Source of the DNA: JAWKWH01 sp041397625
GTDB taxonomy: Bacteria; Pseudomonadota; Alphaproteobacteria; Rhizobiales; Rhizobiaceae
Assembly: GCA_041397625.1 (NCBI GenBank)
Contig: JAWKWH010000002.1
Coordinates: 186,001-250,000, forward strand
Direction: 5' to 3'
DNA length: 64,000 nucleotides
Shown: one piece after another, positions 43,234 through 52,164 of the stretch
How the letters are laid out: every line of letters starts with the position of its first letter
Numbering within the stretch: the stretch's first letter is position 1
Position numbers and translations under genes: made by a program
The notes under the pieces: model-generated
Seen by the model: only the letters and a program-made list of their open reading frames with translations
Database searches by the model: none
Told to the model about the DNA's origin: nothing

Positions 43234-44763
43234 ATGAGCGCTGAGGGCGATCTGGATAGCGTTCCGCATCGCGGGCTGATCACATTCTCGATCATGCTCG
43301 GCACGATCATGCAGGTGCTCGACACGACGATCGCCAATGTCGCCCTGCCGTCGATGACCGGCGACCTCGGCGCATCGCGCGACACGATCACCTGGGTCCT
43401 GACGTCCTATATCGTCGCCGCCGCCATCATGACGCCGGTGACAGGCTGGCTGGCTGACCGGCTCGGCCGCAAGCAACTCTTCCTGATCTCGATCATCGGC
43501 TTCGTGGCGACGTCGATGCTATGCGGCATCGCCTGGAACCTCGAGGTCATGGTGTTGTTCCGGCTGCTGCAGGGCGTTTTCGGTGCCGCCATCGTACCGT
43601 TGTCGCAAACCTTCCTTCTCGATATCAACCCGCGCGAACGCCATGGCCAGGCGATGGCGATTTGGGGTGCCGGCATTATGGTCGGTCCGATCATCGGACC
43701 GACACTCGGCGGCTGGCTGACCGAGAGCTTCAACTGGCGCTGGGTGTTCTTCATCAACCTGCCGGTCGGCATCCTGGCCTTTCTCGGTTCGGCCGCCTAT
43801 CTGCCGTCGATCGCGACGCGGGTTCGCAACTTCGACTTCTTCGGCTTCGCCATGATCAGCATCGGCGTCGGGGCGCTGCAGCTCATGCTCGATCGTGGCG
43901 GCGAGGTCGACTGGTTCTCGTCGCCCGAAATCTGGATCGAGCTTGCCATTTCGTTGTCGGGATTCTGGATCTTCGGTATTCATCTGTTCACGAGCAGCAA
44001 TCCGTTCATCGATCCGCATATCTTCAGGGACCGGAACTTCCTGACCGGGCTGATCTTCATTTTCGTCATCGGGGTGATCCTGCTGGCAAGCCTGGCGCTG
44101 TTGCCGCCCATGCTCTCGTCGATTTTCGGCTATCCGACGATCACCACCGGCCTGGTGATGGCGCCGCGCGGCGTCGGTACAATGATATCGATGATCCTGG
44201 TCGGGCGGCTCGTTCGCATATGCGACGCACGGTACCTGGTGGTTGCCGGGCTGTTGTTGACCGCCTATTCCCTCCACGCCATGACCGGCTTCTCGCCGCA
44301 GATGGACGACTATTTGATCATCGAGACCGGCGTGGTCCAGGGCCTCGGTCTCGGGCTGGTCTTCGTGCCGCTTTCGACCGTCGCCTTCGCCACGCTCGAT
44401 TCACGCTACCGCACCGACGCGACCGCCCTGTTCAGCCTGGTGCGCAATATCGGCTCGTCGATCGGCATCTCGATCGTCACCATGTTCCTGGCCCGCAACG
44501 TGCAGATCAATCACGCCGAGCTCTCGCAACATGTCAATCCGTTCAATCCCGAACTGTGGGCCGTTTCGCCGGGCGCGGCGAGCGGCGAACCCGCGGCGCT
44601 TTCGCAGATCGATGGTCTGGTGAATCAGCAGGCGCTGATGATCTCCTATGTCAACGACTTCAAACTGATGATGGTCGTGACGCTTTTCGCCATTCCGCTG
44701 GCGCTGGTTCTGCGCAAGCCCAGGGCCGCCTCCGACGGCGCGCCGGCGACGCATATGGATTGA
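43234..44763 (+). CDS. emrB: EmrB/QacA-type 14-helix MFS multidrug exporter
   Basis: A 509-residue DHA2-family transporter with ~14 membrane helices. Motif C-like VLDTTIANVALPSM lies in helix 1, motif A is GWLADRLGRKQLF, and later come GIMVGPIIGPTLGGWLTES and the acidic pair of helix 1. It exports hydrophobic drugs or detergents by proton antiport together with EmrA. It follows emrA by 24 nt under MarR control. The downstream 111-nt gap has an 8-bp GCCGCGGC inverted repeat (44779-44810) without a T-run. Confidence 0.93.
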   Translation: MSAEGDLDSVPHRGLITFSIMLGTIMQVLDTTIANVALPSMTGDLGASRDTITWVLTSYIVAAAIMTPVTGWLADRLGRKQLFLISIIGFVATSMLCGIAWNLEVMVLFRLLQGVFGAAIVPLSQTFLLDINPRERHGQAMAIWGAGIMVGPIIGPTLGGWLTESFNWRWVFFINLPVGILAFLGSAAYLPSIATRVRNFDFFGFAMISIGVGALQLMLDRGGEVDWFSSPEIWIELAISLSGFWIFGIHLFTSSNPFIDPHIFRDRNFLTGLIFIFVIGVILLASLALLPPMLSSIFGYPTITTGLVMAPRGVGTMISMILVGRLVRICDARYLVVAGLLLTAYSLHAMTGFSPQMDDYLIIETGVVQGLGLGLVFVPLSTVAFATLDSRYRTDATALFSLVRNIGSSIGISIVTMFLARNVQINHAELSQHVNPFNPELWAVSPGAASGEPAALSQIDGLVNQQALMISYVNDFKLMMVVTLFAIPLALVLRKPRAASDGAPATHMD

Positions 44764-44874
44764 GCGGCGGGCTGAACGGCCGCGGCAAGCAAAGATCGGC
44801 AAGCCGCGGCGTAAACGTCGTGGTCATCGCTACTGGCTGTGCCCTTCCACGTCCGGCGCAGCGCCGGAACGCAT

Positions 44875-45405
44875 TCACCGACGCCGATAATAGCTTCCCG
44901 GTGGTTCGCTCTCACCCGGCGGCCAGGACTTATCCGGCGGGAACGGCTCCGGCGGCGGTCCGCCGATGGCCGGCGGAGCCGGGCTGAAACCAGGCGGCTC
45001 GGGGGGTATCGGCCCCTCGTACCCGGGCGGTGGCAGCCTCCTCGGCGGCGGCCGCTTGCGTGGCGGCGGCGGACGGTATCTTGGCGGCGGATGATAGACC
45101 GGCGGCTCGCGATAGACCGGCGGCGGGACGATCACCACCGGCGGTTCGCGGTAGTATTCCAGCGCAATGTAGCGCCCGAAGGCAAAGCCGCGATGGCCGG
45201 CATAGAAGACGTGGCACCACAGGTCGCAGTAATAGACCCAGACCCTCGCTCCTTCCGGAATGGTCAGGATTCGCGGGCAACGGGTGCCGGCGCAGGTGCG
45301 CATATTGACCGCCCGGGTGGTCCAACCGTCGGCCGCCTCGCCGGGCGTCGTGAAAGCCAGGCCCGCCAGGGCACCGAGGCCTGCGAAAATTCCGCGTATC
45401 AGCAA
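44875..45405 (-). CDS. Secreted SH3-domain protein with proline-rich tail
   Basis: A 176-residue protein with a signal peptide (GIFAGLGALAGLAFTTPGEA), then a bacterial SH3 domain (residues ~26-85: TTRAVNMRTCAGTRCPRILT, GARVWVYYC, RGFAFGRYIAL). The second half is very rich in proline and arginine (PPPVYREPPVYHPPPRY onward). The four cysteines may form disulfides. Such proteins are probably cell-wall-associated; function is unknown. The start is TTG at 45405 with AAGGAG upstream. It is divergent from the phosphoribosyltransferase gene. Confidence 0.78.
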   Translation of the reverse strand: MLIRGIFAGLGALAGLAFTTPGEAADGWTTRAVNMRTCAGTRCPRILTIPEGARVWVYYCDLWCHVFYAGHRGFAFGRYIALEYYREPPVVIVPPPVYREPPVYHPPPRYRPPPPRKRPPPRRLPPPGYEGPIPPEPPGFSPAPPAIGGPPPEPFPPDKSWPPGESEPPGSYYRRR

Positions 45406-45518
45406 GAATCACTCCTTCGTTGCGCACCGACTGTCATGCGATTATGCAGACAACACAACACAATAGGTACAGTTTGACGGCGAAATGATGACAGCGCGTC
45501 AACGCCCGGGTTATCGGC

Positions 45519-46160
45519 ATGCCGTTGTTTGACGATCGACGCGATGCAGGCAGGCAGTTGCTGAAGGCGCTACCGGCGATCGAACCGGGGCGTGCGGTCG
45601 TGGTGGCGCTGCCGCGCGGCGGCGTGCCCGTCGGCGCGGTCATCGCCGGGGCGCTCGGCTGCCTGCTCGATGTCATCATCGTGCGCAAGATCGGCGCGCC
45701 CGGCCAGCCCGAACTGGCCGTCGGTGCGGTGTCGGACGGGGCGGAACCGAGGATCACGGTCAACGGCGACATCGCCAGGGCGCTCGGCCTGACTGCCAAG
45801 GATATTGCGCGACTTGCCGAACGGGAACGTGGCGAACTTGACCGGCGCGACAGGCTTTATCGCGCGGGCCAACCGCCGCTCGATATCGCCGGCAGGACGG
45901 TGATCCTGGTCGATGACGGGATCGCCACCGGGGCGACGGTGAAAAGCGCGCTGCGGCTGCTGCGATTGCAGGGGCCAAGCGACATCATCCTCGCCGTGCC
46001 CGTCGCGCCGACCGAAACGCTCGCCGAGCTCGAACCGGAAGCCGACCGGGTCGTCTGTCTCGCCAGTCCCGAGCCGTTCATCGCGGTTGGCGCGCACTAC
46101 CGCGATTTCGACCAGACCGGCGACGAGGAAGTGGTGGCCACCCTCGCCCGGTTCCAGTGA
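45519..46160 (+). CDS. Type I phosphoribosyltransferase
   Basis: A 213-residue PRT-fold protein. The PRPP loop is VILVDDGIATGAT and the opening is VVALPRGGVPVGAVIAGAL. It matches the family often found with erythromycin-esterase or dienelactone-hydrolase domains, but no fusion is present here. Its natural substrate is unknown. The ribosome-binding site is weak. It is convergent with the FAD oxidoreductase gene, with a 6-nt gap. Confidence 0.83.
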   Translation: MPLFDDRRDAGRQLLKALPAIEPGRAVVVALPRGGVPVGAVIAGALGCLLDVIIVRKIGAPGQPELAVGAVSDGAEPRITVNGDIARALGLTAKDIARLAERERGELDRRDRLYRAGQPPLDIAGRTVILVDDGIATGATVKSALRLLRLQGPSDIILAVPVAPTETLAELEPEADRVVCLASPEPFIAVGAHYRDFDQTGDEEVVATLARFQ

Positions 46161-46166
46161 AACCGC

Positions 46167-47444
46167 CTACAGCCTTGCCTTGAAGCCGTGAACCAGCGTG
46201 GCGCCGTGGCGCAGCGCCAGGCTGCGCAGGCCGGTCATGCGGTCGTGGTAACGCGCAATCGGCGGCACGACGAAACGCGATTCATCGCCGCTCAACATCG
46301 CGTCGGCGGCGGACGCGCCGAACAGGGTGCCGGGTCCGATACCGCGGCCGGAAAAGCCGAAGATCGCATAGCCGTTCGGGCCGAAGCGGAGGATCTGCGG
46401 CGTCTTGTCTGCCGACATGGCGATGGTGCCGCACCATTGATGTTCGAAAACCGGCGCCGGCAGGCCCGGAAACAGGCGCTTGAACTGGCGCCGGGCCCAG
46501 CCGACATGAACGTTGCCGCCGGCATGATCGAGGCTGCCGATGCCGCCGAGGATGAGTCGCCCTGCCCTGTCGACACGAAACGACGACATGACCATCGCCG
46601 TATCCCAGCAGCCCTCGCCGCCCGGCAGGACCGCAGCCCGGGCGGCGTCATCGAGCGGCGCGGTGGCGAGCTGGAAATAGGGCATGTGCACCAGCGGCGG
46701 CGCGTTCATGCCGGCGATCTCCCGGTGATAGGCGTTGGTGGCGACCAGCAGCGCCCCTGCCCTGACCTCGCCATCGGCGGTCCGGACCGTCCATGCGCCA
46801 TCGCGATGACCGACGGAGACGGCCGGGCTTTGCTGGTGCAGATGCGCGCCGGCGGCAACCGCCGCCCGCGCCAGCCCGCGCGCATAGGCGAGCGGCTGGA
46901 TCGTGCCGGCGCGCGGATCAAACAGCGACCCGGCATAGATATGCGTGCCGGCCCTGAGAGCCGTTTCCTCGCAATCGAGAAGCCTGACCGGCGCGCCGAT
47001 GGCCCGGAGTTGACGGCAGTTGCGCTCGAGCGTTGCCAGGGCCGCCCGCGAATGGGCGCAATGCAGCGTACCGTTCTGCACCGGTTCGCAGTCGATGCCA
47101 TGTTCCCCGATCAACGCAAAAACGCGCGCCGGGGCGCCCGACAGCGTCTCGATCAGCCGGCTGCCCGCTTCGTCGCCGAGCCTGGCGCGGATATCTTCGG
47201 GCGACAGCCACAGGCCGGCATTGGCAAGCCCGACATTGCGGCCCGAGCCGCCGAAGCCGATCTGCCGAGCCTCGATCAAGCGGACGTCGGCGCCGGCGTT
47301 TGCGGCATGCAAGGCGGCCGAACAGCCGGTGAAGCCGCCGCCGATGACGGCAAGATCGGCAGTCGCCGCACCGGCAAGGGGCGGCGCGTCGACCGTTTCG
47401 CGACAGGTCGCCGACCACAGATTTCCGGACGGCGCGGCGGTCAA
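46167..47444 (-). CDS. FAD-dependent amine/amino-acid oxidoreductase (DAO family)
   Basis: A 425-residue flavoprotein with the dinucleotide motif DLAVIGGGFTGCSAALHAANAGADV at the N-terminus, GGSGRNVGLANAG and a C-terminal FGFSGRGIGPGTLFG block. It resembles gamma-glutamylputrescine oxidase and other DAO-type amine oxidases; the substrate is not determinable. The start is TTG at 47444, 26 nt after the gcdH stop, so it is probably co-transcribed with glutaryl-CoA dehydrogenase. That hints at lysine or amine catabolism. Confidence 0.8.
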   Translation of the reverse strand: MTAAPSGNLWSATCRETVDAPPLAGAATADLAVIGGGFTGCSAALHAANAGADVRLIEARQIGFGGSGRNVGLANAGLWLSPEDIRARLGDEAGSRLIETLSGAPARVFALIGEHGIDCEPVQNGTLHCAHSRAALATLERNCRQLRAIGAPVRLLDCEETALRAGTHIYAGSLFDPRAGTIQPLAYARGLARAAVAAGAHLHQQSPAVSVGHRDGAWTVRTADGEVRAGALLVATNAYHREIAGMNAPPLVHMPYFQLATAPLDDAARAAVLPGGEGCWDTAMVMSSFRVDRAGRLILGGIGSLDHAGGNVHVGWARRQFKRLFPGLPAPVFEHQWCGTIAMSADKTPQILRFGPNGYAIFGFSGRGIGPGTLFGASAADAMLSGDESRFVVPPIARYHDRMTGLRSLALRHGATLVHGFKARL

Positions 47445-47470
47445 GTCGCCAACATCCCGAGGTCCATTTC

Positions 47471-48694
47471 CTAGAAGAACGCCTGCAGGCCGGTCTGGGC
47501 GCGGCCGAGGATCAGCGCGTGCACGTCGTGGGTGCCCTCATAGGTGTTGACCGTCTCAAGGTTCACCATGTGGCGGATCACCTGGTATTCCTCGGAAATG
47601 CCGTTGCCGCCGTGCATGTCGCGGGCCAGGCGGGCAATCTCAAGCGCCTTGCCGCAATTGTTGCGCTTGATCAGGCTGATCATCTCGGGCGCCGCCTTGG
47701 CTTCGTCCATCAACCGGCCGACGCGCAGCGCCGCCTGAAGGCCGAGCGTGATCTCGGTCTGCATGTTGGCGAGCTTGAGCTGGAAAAGCTGGGTCTGCGC
47801 CAGCGGGCGCTTGAACTGGGTACGGTCGAGACCGTATTGGCGCGCGGCGTGCCAGCAGAATTCGGCCGCGCCCATCGCGCCCCAGGCGATACCGTAGCGG
47901 GCGCGGTTGAGGCAGCCGAACGGACCTTTGAGGCCGGAAACATTGGGCAGCAGCGCATCCTCGCCGACCTCGACGCCGTCGAGCACGATCTCGCCGGTGA
48001 CCGAGGCACGCAGCGACAGTTTGCCGCCGATCTTCGGCGCCGACAGGCCCTTCATGCCTTTCTCCAGCACGAAGCCGCGGATCTTGCCATCGTGGGCGTC
48101 GGACTTGGCCCAGACGACGAACACGTCGGCGATCGGGCTGTTGGAAATCCACATCTTGGAACCGGTCAGCCTGTAACCGGATGCGGTCTTTTCGGCCCTG
48201 GTCTTCATCGAACCCGGATCGGAGCCCGCATCGGGTTCGGTCAGGCCGAAACAGCCGATCAGTTCGCCCGAGCACAGGCCCGGAAGGTACTTTTTACGCT
48301 GCTCCTCCGAACCGTAAGCGTAGATCGGGTAGATGACGAGCGAGCTCTGAACCGACATCATCGAGCGGTAGCCACTGTCGACGCGCTCGATCTCGCGGGC
48401 GATCAGCCCGTAGGCGGTATAGCTGGCACCGAGACCGCCATAGGCTTCCGGTAACGTCGCGCCGAGCAGGCCGGCAGCGCCCATCTCGGGGAAGATCTCC
48501 GGCGTCACGGCCTCGTCGCGGAAAGCCTCGATAACGCGCGGCTGCAGCGTTTCCTGGGCGAAACGGTGGGCGCTATCGCGCAGCATGCGTTCCTCGTCTG
48601 TCAGTTGCTGGTCGATGAGGAACGGATCCTCCCAGGAAAACGACGAGAGGTCCGGTGCATCCTTGGCGCTTCTGATCGGGGCTTGCTGGTTCAT
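47471..48694 (-). CDS. gcdH: Glutaryl-CoA dehydrogenase
   Basis: A 407-residue acyl-CoA dehydrogenase that oxidises and decarboxylates glutaryl-CoA to crotonyl-CoA in lysine/tryptophan degradation. The family blocks are CFGLTEPDAGSDPGSM, KMWISNSPIADVFVVWAK, and the catalytic glutamate in TVNTYEGTHDVHALILGRA. The GcdH-specific N-terminus (FSWEDPFLIDQQLTDEERM) makes the name firm. It is divergent from a LysR-type regulator gene and followed by an FAD oxidoreductase. Confidence 0.93.
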   Translation of the reverse strand: MNQQAPIRSAKDAPDLSSFSWEDPFLIDQQLTDEERMLRDSAHRFAQETLQPRVIEAFRDEAVTPEIFPEMGAAGLLGATLPEAYGGLGASYTAYGLIAREIERVDSGYRSMMSVQSSLVIYPIYAYGSEEQRKKYLPGLCSGELIGCFGLTEPDAGSDPGSMKTRAEKTASGYRLTGSKMWISNSPIADVFVVWAKSDAHDGKIRGFVLEKGMKGLSAPKIGGKLSLRASVTGEIVLDGVEVGEDALLPNVSGLKGPFGCLNRARYGIAWGAMGAAEFCWHAARQYGLDRTQFKRPLAQTQLFQLKLANMQTEITLGLQAALRVGRLMDEAKAAPEMISLIKRNNCGKALEIARLARDMHGGNGISEEYQVIRHMVNLETVNTYEGTHDVHALILGRAQTGLQAFF

Positions 48695-48829
48695 GGCGTT
48701 TCCTCGCTCGTGACTGTCGCGACGCGGCCTGCCCGGCCGGCAGGGCTGTCGATGGCCTTATGTTTCTCGCCGCAATTCTAGCGTGCCGGGCGCAAAAAGC
48801 TATTGAGATCGCCGCCAAAAGCCATGAGT

Positions 48830-48840
48830 ATATGTCATAT
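48830..48840. promoter_or_regulatory. Palindrome at the LysR gene start, candidate operator
   Basis: ATATG-T-CATAT is an exact inverted repeat overlapping the lysR ATG, in the 144-nt region shared with gcdH. LysR regulators usually bind such dyads in the divergent region, suggesting autoregulation and control of gcdH. Confidence 0.35.
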
Positions 48841-49747
48841 GTTGGCGCCAAGACGATTTCTGCCCTCGATCAGCTCGCTGCTGGCCCTGGAAGCCGTGGA
48901 CCGGCTCGGCAGCGCTTCCGCCGCGGCGCGCGAACTGTCCCTGACCCAAAGCGCCATCAGCCGGCAGCTCAAGGCACTTGAGGAACAGACGGGCATCGCG
49001 CTCGTCGACCGCGAGAACATGCGGCTGGAACTGACGCCGGTGGCTCGCGAATATGTCGCGGAAATCCGCATCGCGCTGCAGCGCATCGCCCAGGCGTCGC
49101 TGAAGATGAAGGCCAATCCGGCCGGCGGCACGCTCAACCTCTCCATCCTGCCCGCTTTCGGCATGCACTGGCTGGCGCCAAGGTTGCGGGATTTCGCGAC
49201 GCGTCATCCGGAGGTGACGCTCAATCTCAACACGCGGCTTCGACCTTATGACTTCGCGCGCGAGCCATATCACGCGGCGATCCATTTCGGCCAGAAAACC
49301 TGGCGCGACGTCGACTACCTGCCACTGATGCGGGAATATGTGCGACCGGTATGCTCGCCGATGCTGGCCGATCCCCGCCCCTCGGCGGCCGCCGACCTGC
49401 TCGACCTGCCGCTGCTGCACATCGAATCGCGCCCCGGCGCATGGGATAAGTGGTTTCGCCGCAACGGCGTCGAAAACCCACAGGCCAAGGGTATGCTGTT
49501 CGACCAGTTTGCGACGATCGCCGAAGCCGCCGCCCACGGGCTCGGCGTCGCGCTGCTGCCGACATTCCTGCTCGGCGACGATATCAGCCAGGGGCGGCTG
49601 GTGGTGCCGGTCGACTGCCACGACGTGTCGCTCGGCAGCTACTATCTCGTCTGGCCGAAGCACCACGACGCCTATCCGCCGCTGGCGAAGTTCCGCGCCT
49701 GGCTTGCCGGCCAAACCGACGAGCAGGACCGGTCGCCCGCCGGCTGA
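48839..49747 (+). CDS. LysR-family regulator, GcvA/GcdR-like
   Basis: A 302-residue regulator with an N-terminal winged helix-turn-helix (LLALEAVDRLGSASAAARELSLTQSAISRQLKALEE) and a C-terminal substrate-binding fold. It is transcribed divergently from gcdH, matching the arrangement in which a GcdR-type LysR protein activates glutaryl-CoA dehydrogenase genes. The ATG at 48839 (MLAPRRFLPSISSLLALEA) fits the GcvA subfamily; upstream in-frame starts at 48824 and 48803 are possible. The downstream neighbour is tRNA-Trp on the other strand. Confidence 0.88.
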   Translation: MLAPRRFLPSISSLLALEAVDRLGSASAAARELSLTQSAISRQLKALEEQTGIALVDRENMRLELTPVAREYVAEIRIALQRIAQASLKMKANPAGGTLNLSILPAFGMHWLAPRLRDFATRHPEVTLNLNTRLRPYDFAREPYHAAIHFGQKTWRDVDYLPLMREYVRPVCSPMLADPRPSAAADLLDLPLLHIESRPGAWDKWFRRNGVENPQAKGMLFDQFATIAEAAAHGLGVALLPTFLLGDDISQGRLVVPVDCHDVSLGSYYLVWPKHHDAYPPLAKFRAWLAGQTDEQDRSPAG

Positions 49748-49786
49748 TCATCCGTCGCGACGCCCGAAACCACGATTTTGCTGGAT

Positions 49787-49862
49787 TGGCAGGGGCAGAG
49801 GGGCTCGAACCCCCGACCTACGGTTTTGGAGACCGTCGCTCTACCAACTGAGCTATACCCCT
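49787..49862 (-). tRNA. tRNA-Trp (anticodon CCA)
   Basis: A 76-nt tRNA on the minus strand with acceptor AGGGGTA/TGCCCCT, discriminator G and encoded CCA. Anticodon stem ACGGT/ACCGT frames the loop CTCCAAA with anticodon CCA, and the T-arm contains GGGTTCGAGCCC. In many alphaproteobacteria this tRNA lies between tuf and secE-nusG. Here a GFA-VOC gene separates it from tuf and no secE follows. Confidence 0.97.
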
Positions 49863-49877
49863 AGTCACGCGGCGCTT

Positions 49878-49905
49878 ATTGCAACAGCGCCCTAGCGAAT
49901 TCAAG
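49878..49905 (-). promoter_or_regulatory. Candidate promoter of tRNA-Trp
   Basis: On the minus strand CTTGAA (49900-49905) and TGCAAT (49878-49883) are 16 nt apart, ending 15 nt before the tRNA. Confidence 0.4.
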
Positions 49906-49939
49906 TGCATTCTTCGCCGACGGCCGGCGGTCGCCGATA

Positions 49940-50815
49940 TCAGTCGCCCTCCTCGCCCAGCACCTGGTGGACCTCGACCACGTTGCCCTCCGGGTCATGG
50001 AAGAAGATCTGGTGCCAGCTTCCGGTGGCGACACCGGCATAGTCGGCATAGGGCACGCCCATTTCGTCGAGCCGGCGCCGGAACGCACCGATATCGTCGG
50101 TGCGAAAGGCGACATGGCCGCGCTCGACCGGATTGACCGCCTTGCCGGCACGGTAGGACAGGCCGAGGTCACGCTCGGCCAGGTGCATCTGGATGTTGCC
50201 GTCGGTCAAGAAGACGACGTTGCCGGCATAGTCGCGCGTCGCCTCGCGGACCGGCAGGTCTTCTTCCTGGACGCCAAGCCCCATCACGTCGGCATAGAAG
50301 CGGCGCAGGCGTTCGACATCGTCGGCGACATGATTGATGTGGTGGAGCCGAAGCGCCGGCGGCGGGCTTGGCGGCGTCCGCGCCGGCTCCGCCTTGCGCA
50401 GCCGGTTCCAGCCGCCCTTTCGCCATTCTGAGGCGGAGAAACGCGCCGCACCGTCGTCAGGCAGCAGCCGGGTATTGGCTTCGTCGACGTAGATATGCGC
50501 TGCGATATCCAAAGGCTGATGATCGTCGAGCGACCCGGCAGAAATGCCGATCGGTTCTTCCGGGCCATGGTCGAAGAACAGGCTGGAGCCGCATCGCCCG
50601 CAAAATCCGCGCCGCGACGTTTCGGACGAGTTGAGCCAGACGAGGGTGTCGCCGGCGTCAAGCGTGAAGGCGTCGCGCGGCACAGCGGTCGCGACGAAAT
50701 ATGATCCGCTCATGCGCTGGCACTGTTTGCAATGACAGGCAATGAGGGGCTGTGGATCTGCGGAAACCGTGTATCGGACACCGCCGCACAAGCACCCGCC
50801 CGCAATCGCCGCCAT
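49940..50815 (-). CDS. GFA/CENP-V domain fused to a VOC domain
   Basis: A 291-residue two-domain protein. Residues 1-~130 form a glutathione-dependent formaldehyde-activating (GFA/CENP-V) domain with its zinc cysteines in GGCLCGGVRYTV, CHCKQCQRMSGSYF and RGFCGRCGSSLFFD. After a proline-rich linker (RTPPSPPPALR), residues ~153-291 form a glyoxalase/VOC domain (LHHINHVADDVERLRRFYAD ... SWHQIFFHDPEGNVVEVHQV) with metal-ligand-type residues. Both folds act on small thiol conjugates or aldehydes, so a thiol-linked detoxification role is plausible but not shown. GGGAGA lies before the ATG. Confidence 0.82.
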   Translation of the reverse strand: MAAIAGGCLCGGVRYTVSADPQPLIACHCKQCQRMSGSYFVATAVPRDAFTLDAGDTLVWLNSSETSRRGFCGRCGSSLFFDHGPEEPIGISAGSLDDHQPLDIAAHIYVDEANTRLLPDDGAARFSASEWRKGGWNRLRKAEPARTPPSPPPALRLHHINHVADDVERLRRFYADVMGLGVQEEDLPVREATRDYAGNVVFLTDGNIQMHLAERDLGLSYRAGKAVNPVERGHVAFRTDDIGAFRRRLDEMGVPYADYAGVATGSWHQIFFHDPEGNVVEVHQVLGEEGD

Positions 50816-50865
50816 GATGACGTTCTCCCTTGCCGGGCAATGTGCATGATTGCACCGGAAAGCGC

Positions 50866-50918
50866 AAAACGGGCGACCCTCGGGCCGCCCGCCTTGTCAA
50901 CAGGCCGGAATACCGGCC
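50866..50918 (-). terminator. Terminator downstream of tuf
   Basis: On the minus strand the tuf stop is followed by GGCCGG-TATT-CCGGCC (50903-50918). A stronger stem CGGGCG/CGCCCG with inner CC/GG pairs (50870-50891) then leads into TTTTGCG. The second has the form of an intrinsic terminator. Confidence 0.65.
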
Positions 50919-50928
50919 GGTTCATGGT

Positions 50929-52104
50929 TCATTCCGTGATGGATGCGACGATGCCTGCGCCGACGGTACGGCCGCCCTCGCGGATGGCGAAGCGCAGCTT
51001 CTCCTCCATGGCGATCGGCACGATCAGCTCGACATCGACCGTCACATTGTCGCCCGGCATCACCATCTCCGTGCCCGACGGCAGCGTGACCACGCCGGTC
51101 ACGTCGGTGGTGCGGAAGTAGAACTGCGGACGGTAGTTGGTGAAGAACGGCGTGTGCCGGCCGCCCTCCTCCTTCGTCAGGATATAGGCTTCCGCCTTGA
51201 ACTTGGTGTGCGGGGTCACCGAACCCGGCTTGCACAGAACCTGCCCGCGCTCCACCCCGTCGCGGTCGACACCGCGCAACAAGGCGCCGATATTGTCGCC
51301 CGCCTGGCCCTGGTCCAGGAGCTTGCGGAACATCTCCACCCCCGTGCACGTCGTCTTCGACGTCGGACGGATGCCGACAATCTCGATCTCGTCGCCGACA
51401 TTGATCACGCCGCGCTCCACGCGACCCGTCACAACCGTGCCGCGGCCCGAGATCGAGAACACGTCCTCGATCGGCATCAGGAACGGCTGGTCGACCGGAC
51501 GCTCCGGCGTCGGAATGTAGGCGTCAACCGCAGCCATCAGCGCGCGAACCGCATCCTCGCCGATCGCCTTGTCGCCATCCTCAAGCGCAACAAGCGCCGA
51601 ACCCTTCACGATCGGAATGTCGTCGCCCGGAAACTCGTAGGTCGACAGAAGCTCGCGAACCTCAAGCTCGACAAGCTCCAGCAACTCCTCGTCGTCAACC
51701 TGGTCGACCTTGTTCATGAACACAACAAGTGCCGGAACGCCAACCTGGCGGGCAAGCAGAATGTGCTCGCGCGTCTGCGGCATCGGACCGTCCGCAGCAC
51801 TCACAACCAGGATCGCGCCGTCCATCTGCGCCGCACCCGTGATCATGTTCTTCACATAGTCGGCATGGCCCGGGCAGTCGACATGGGCGTAGTGGCGCGC
51901 ATCCGTCTCATACTCAACATGCGCCGTCGAAATGGTGATCCCACGCGCCTTCTCCTCCGGAGCAGCGTCAATCTGGTCATAGGCCTTGAACTCGCCGAAA
52001 TACTTCGTGATCGCAGCCGTCAAACTCGTCTTGCCATGGTCAACGTGACCAATCGTGCCAATGTTAACATGCGGCTTGTTGCGCTCAAATTTTCCCTTAG
52101 CCAT
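50929..52104 (-). CDS. tuf: Elongation factor Tu
   Basis: A 391-residue translation GTPase delivering aminoacyl-tRNA to the ribosome. G motifs are GHVDHGKTSL, DCPGHADY and NKVD, and domains 2 and 3 are complete (PIEDVFSISGRGTVVTGRVERG, PQFYFRTTDVTGVV). ATG 52104 (MAKGKFERNKPHVNIGTIGH) follows AGGAAGAAACAG; a 48-residue upstream open stretch is leader sequence. It is preceded by a 5' leader with a candidate promoter rather than by fusA, so this is a separately transcribed copy. Rhizobia usually carry two; only one is visible here. Confidence 0.98.
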   Translation of the reverse strand: MAKGKFERNKPHVNIGTIGHVDHGKTSLTAAITKYFGEFKAYDQIDAAPEEKARGITISTAHVEYETDARHYAHVDCPGHADYVKNMITGAAQMDGAILVVSAADGPMPQTREHILLARQVGVPALVVFMNKVDQVDDEELLELVELEVRELLSTYEFPGDDIPIVKGSALVALEDGDKAIGEDAVRALMAAVDAYIPTPERPVDQPFLMPIEDVFSISGRGTVVTGRVERGVINVGDEIEIVGIRPTSKTTCTGVEMFRKLLDQGQAGDNIGALLRGVDRDGVERGQVLCKPGSVTPHTKFKAEAYILTKEEGGRHTPFFTNYRPQFYFRTTDVTGVVTLPSGTEMVMPGDNVTVDVELIVPIAMEEKLRFAIREGGRTVGAGIVASITE

Positions 52105-52164
52105 ACTGTTTCTTCCTGTGGTCCTGTTGGCCGGTGGGGCTGCGGCCCCGGTTGAGGTTTCCGC

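Noticed and set aside
44779..44810. GCCGCGGC inverted repeat after emrB as a terminator
   Set aside because: The arms are self-complementary and common in GC-rich DNA, the loop is 16 nt and no T-run follows; not strong enough to list.
44875..45130. Short proline-codon repeats as a CRISPR or tandem array
   Set aside because: They encode the Pro/Arg-rich tail of the SH3 protein; units are irregular and without spacers.
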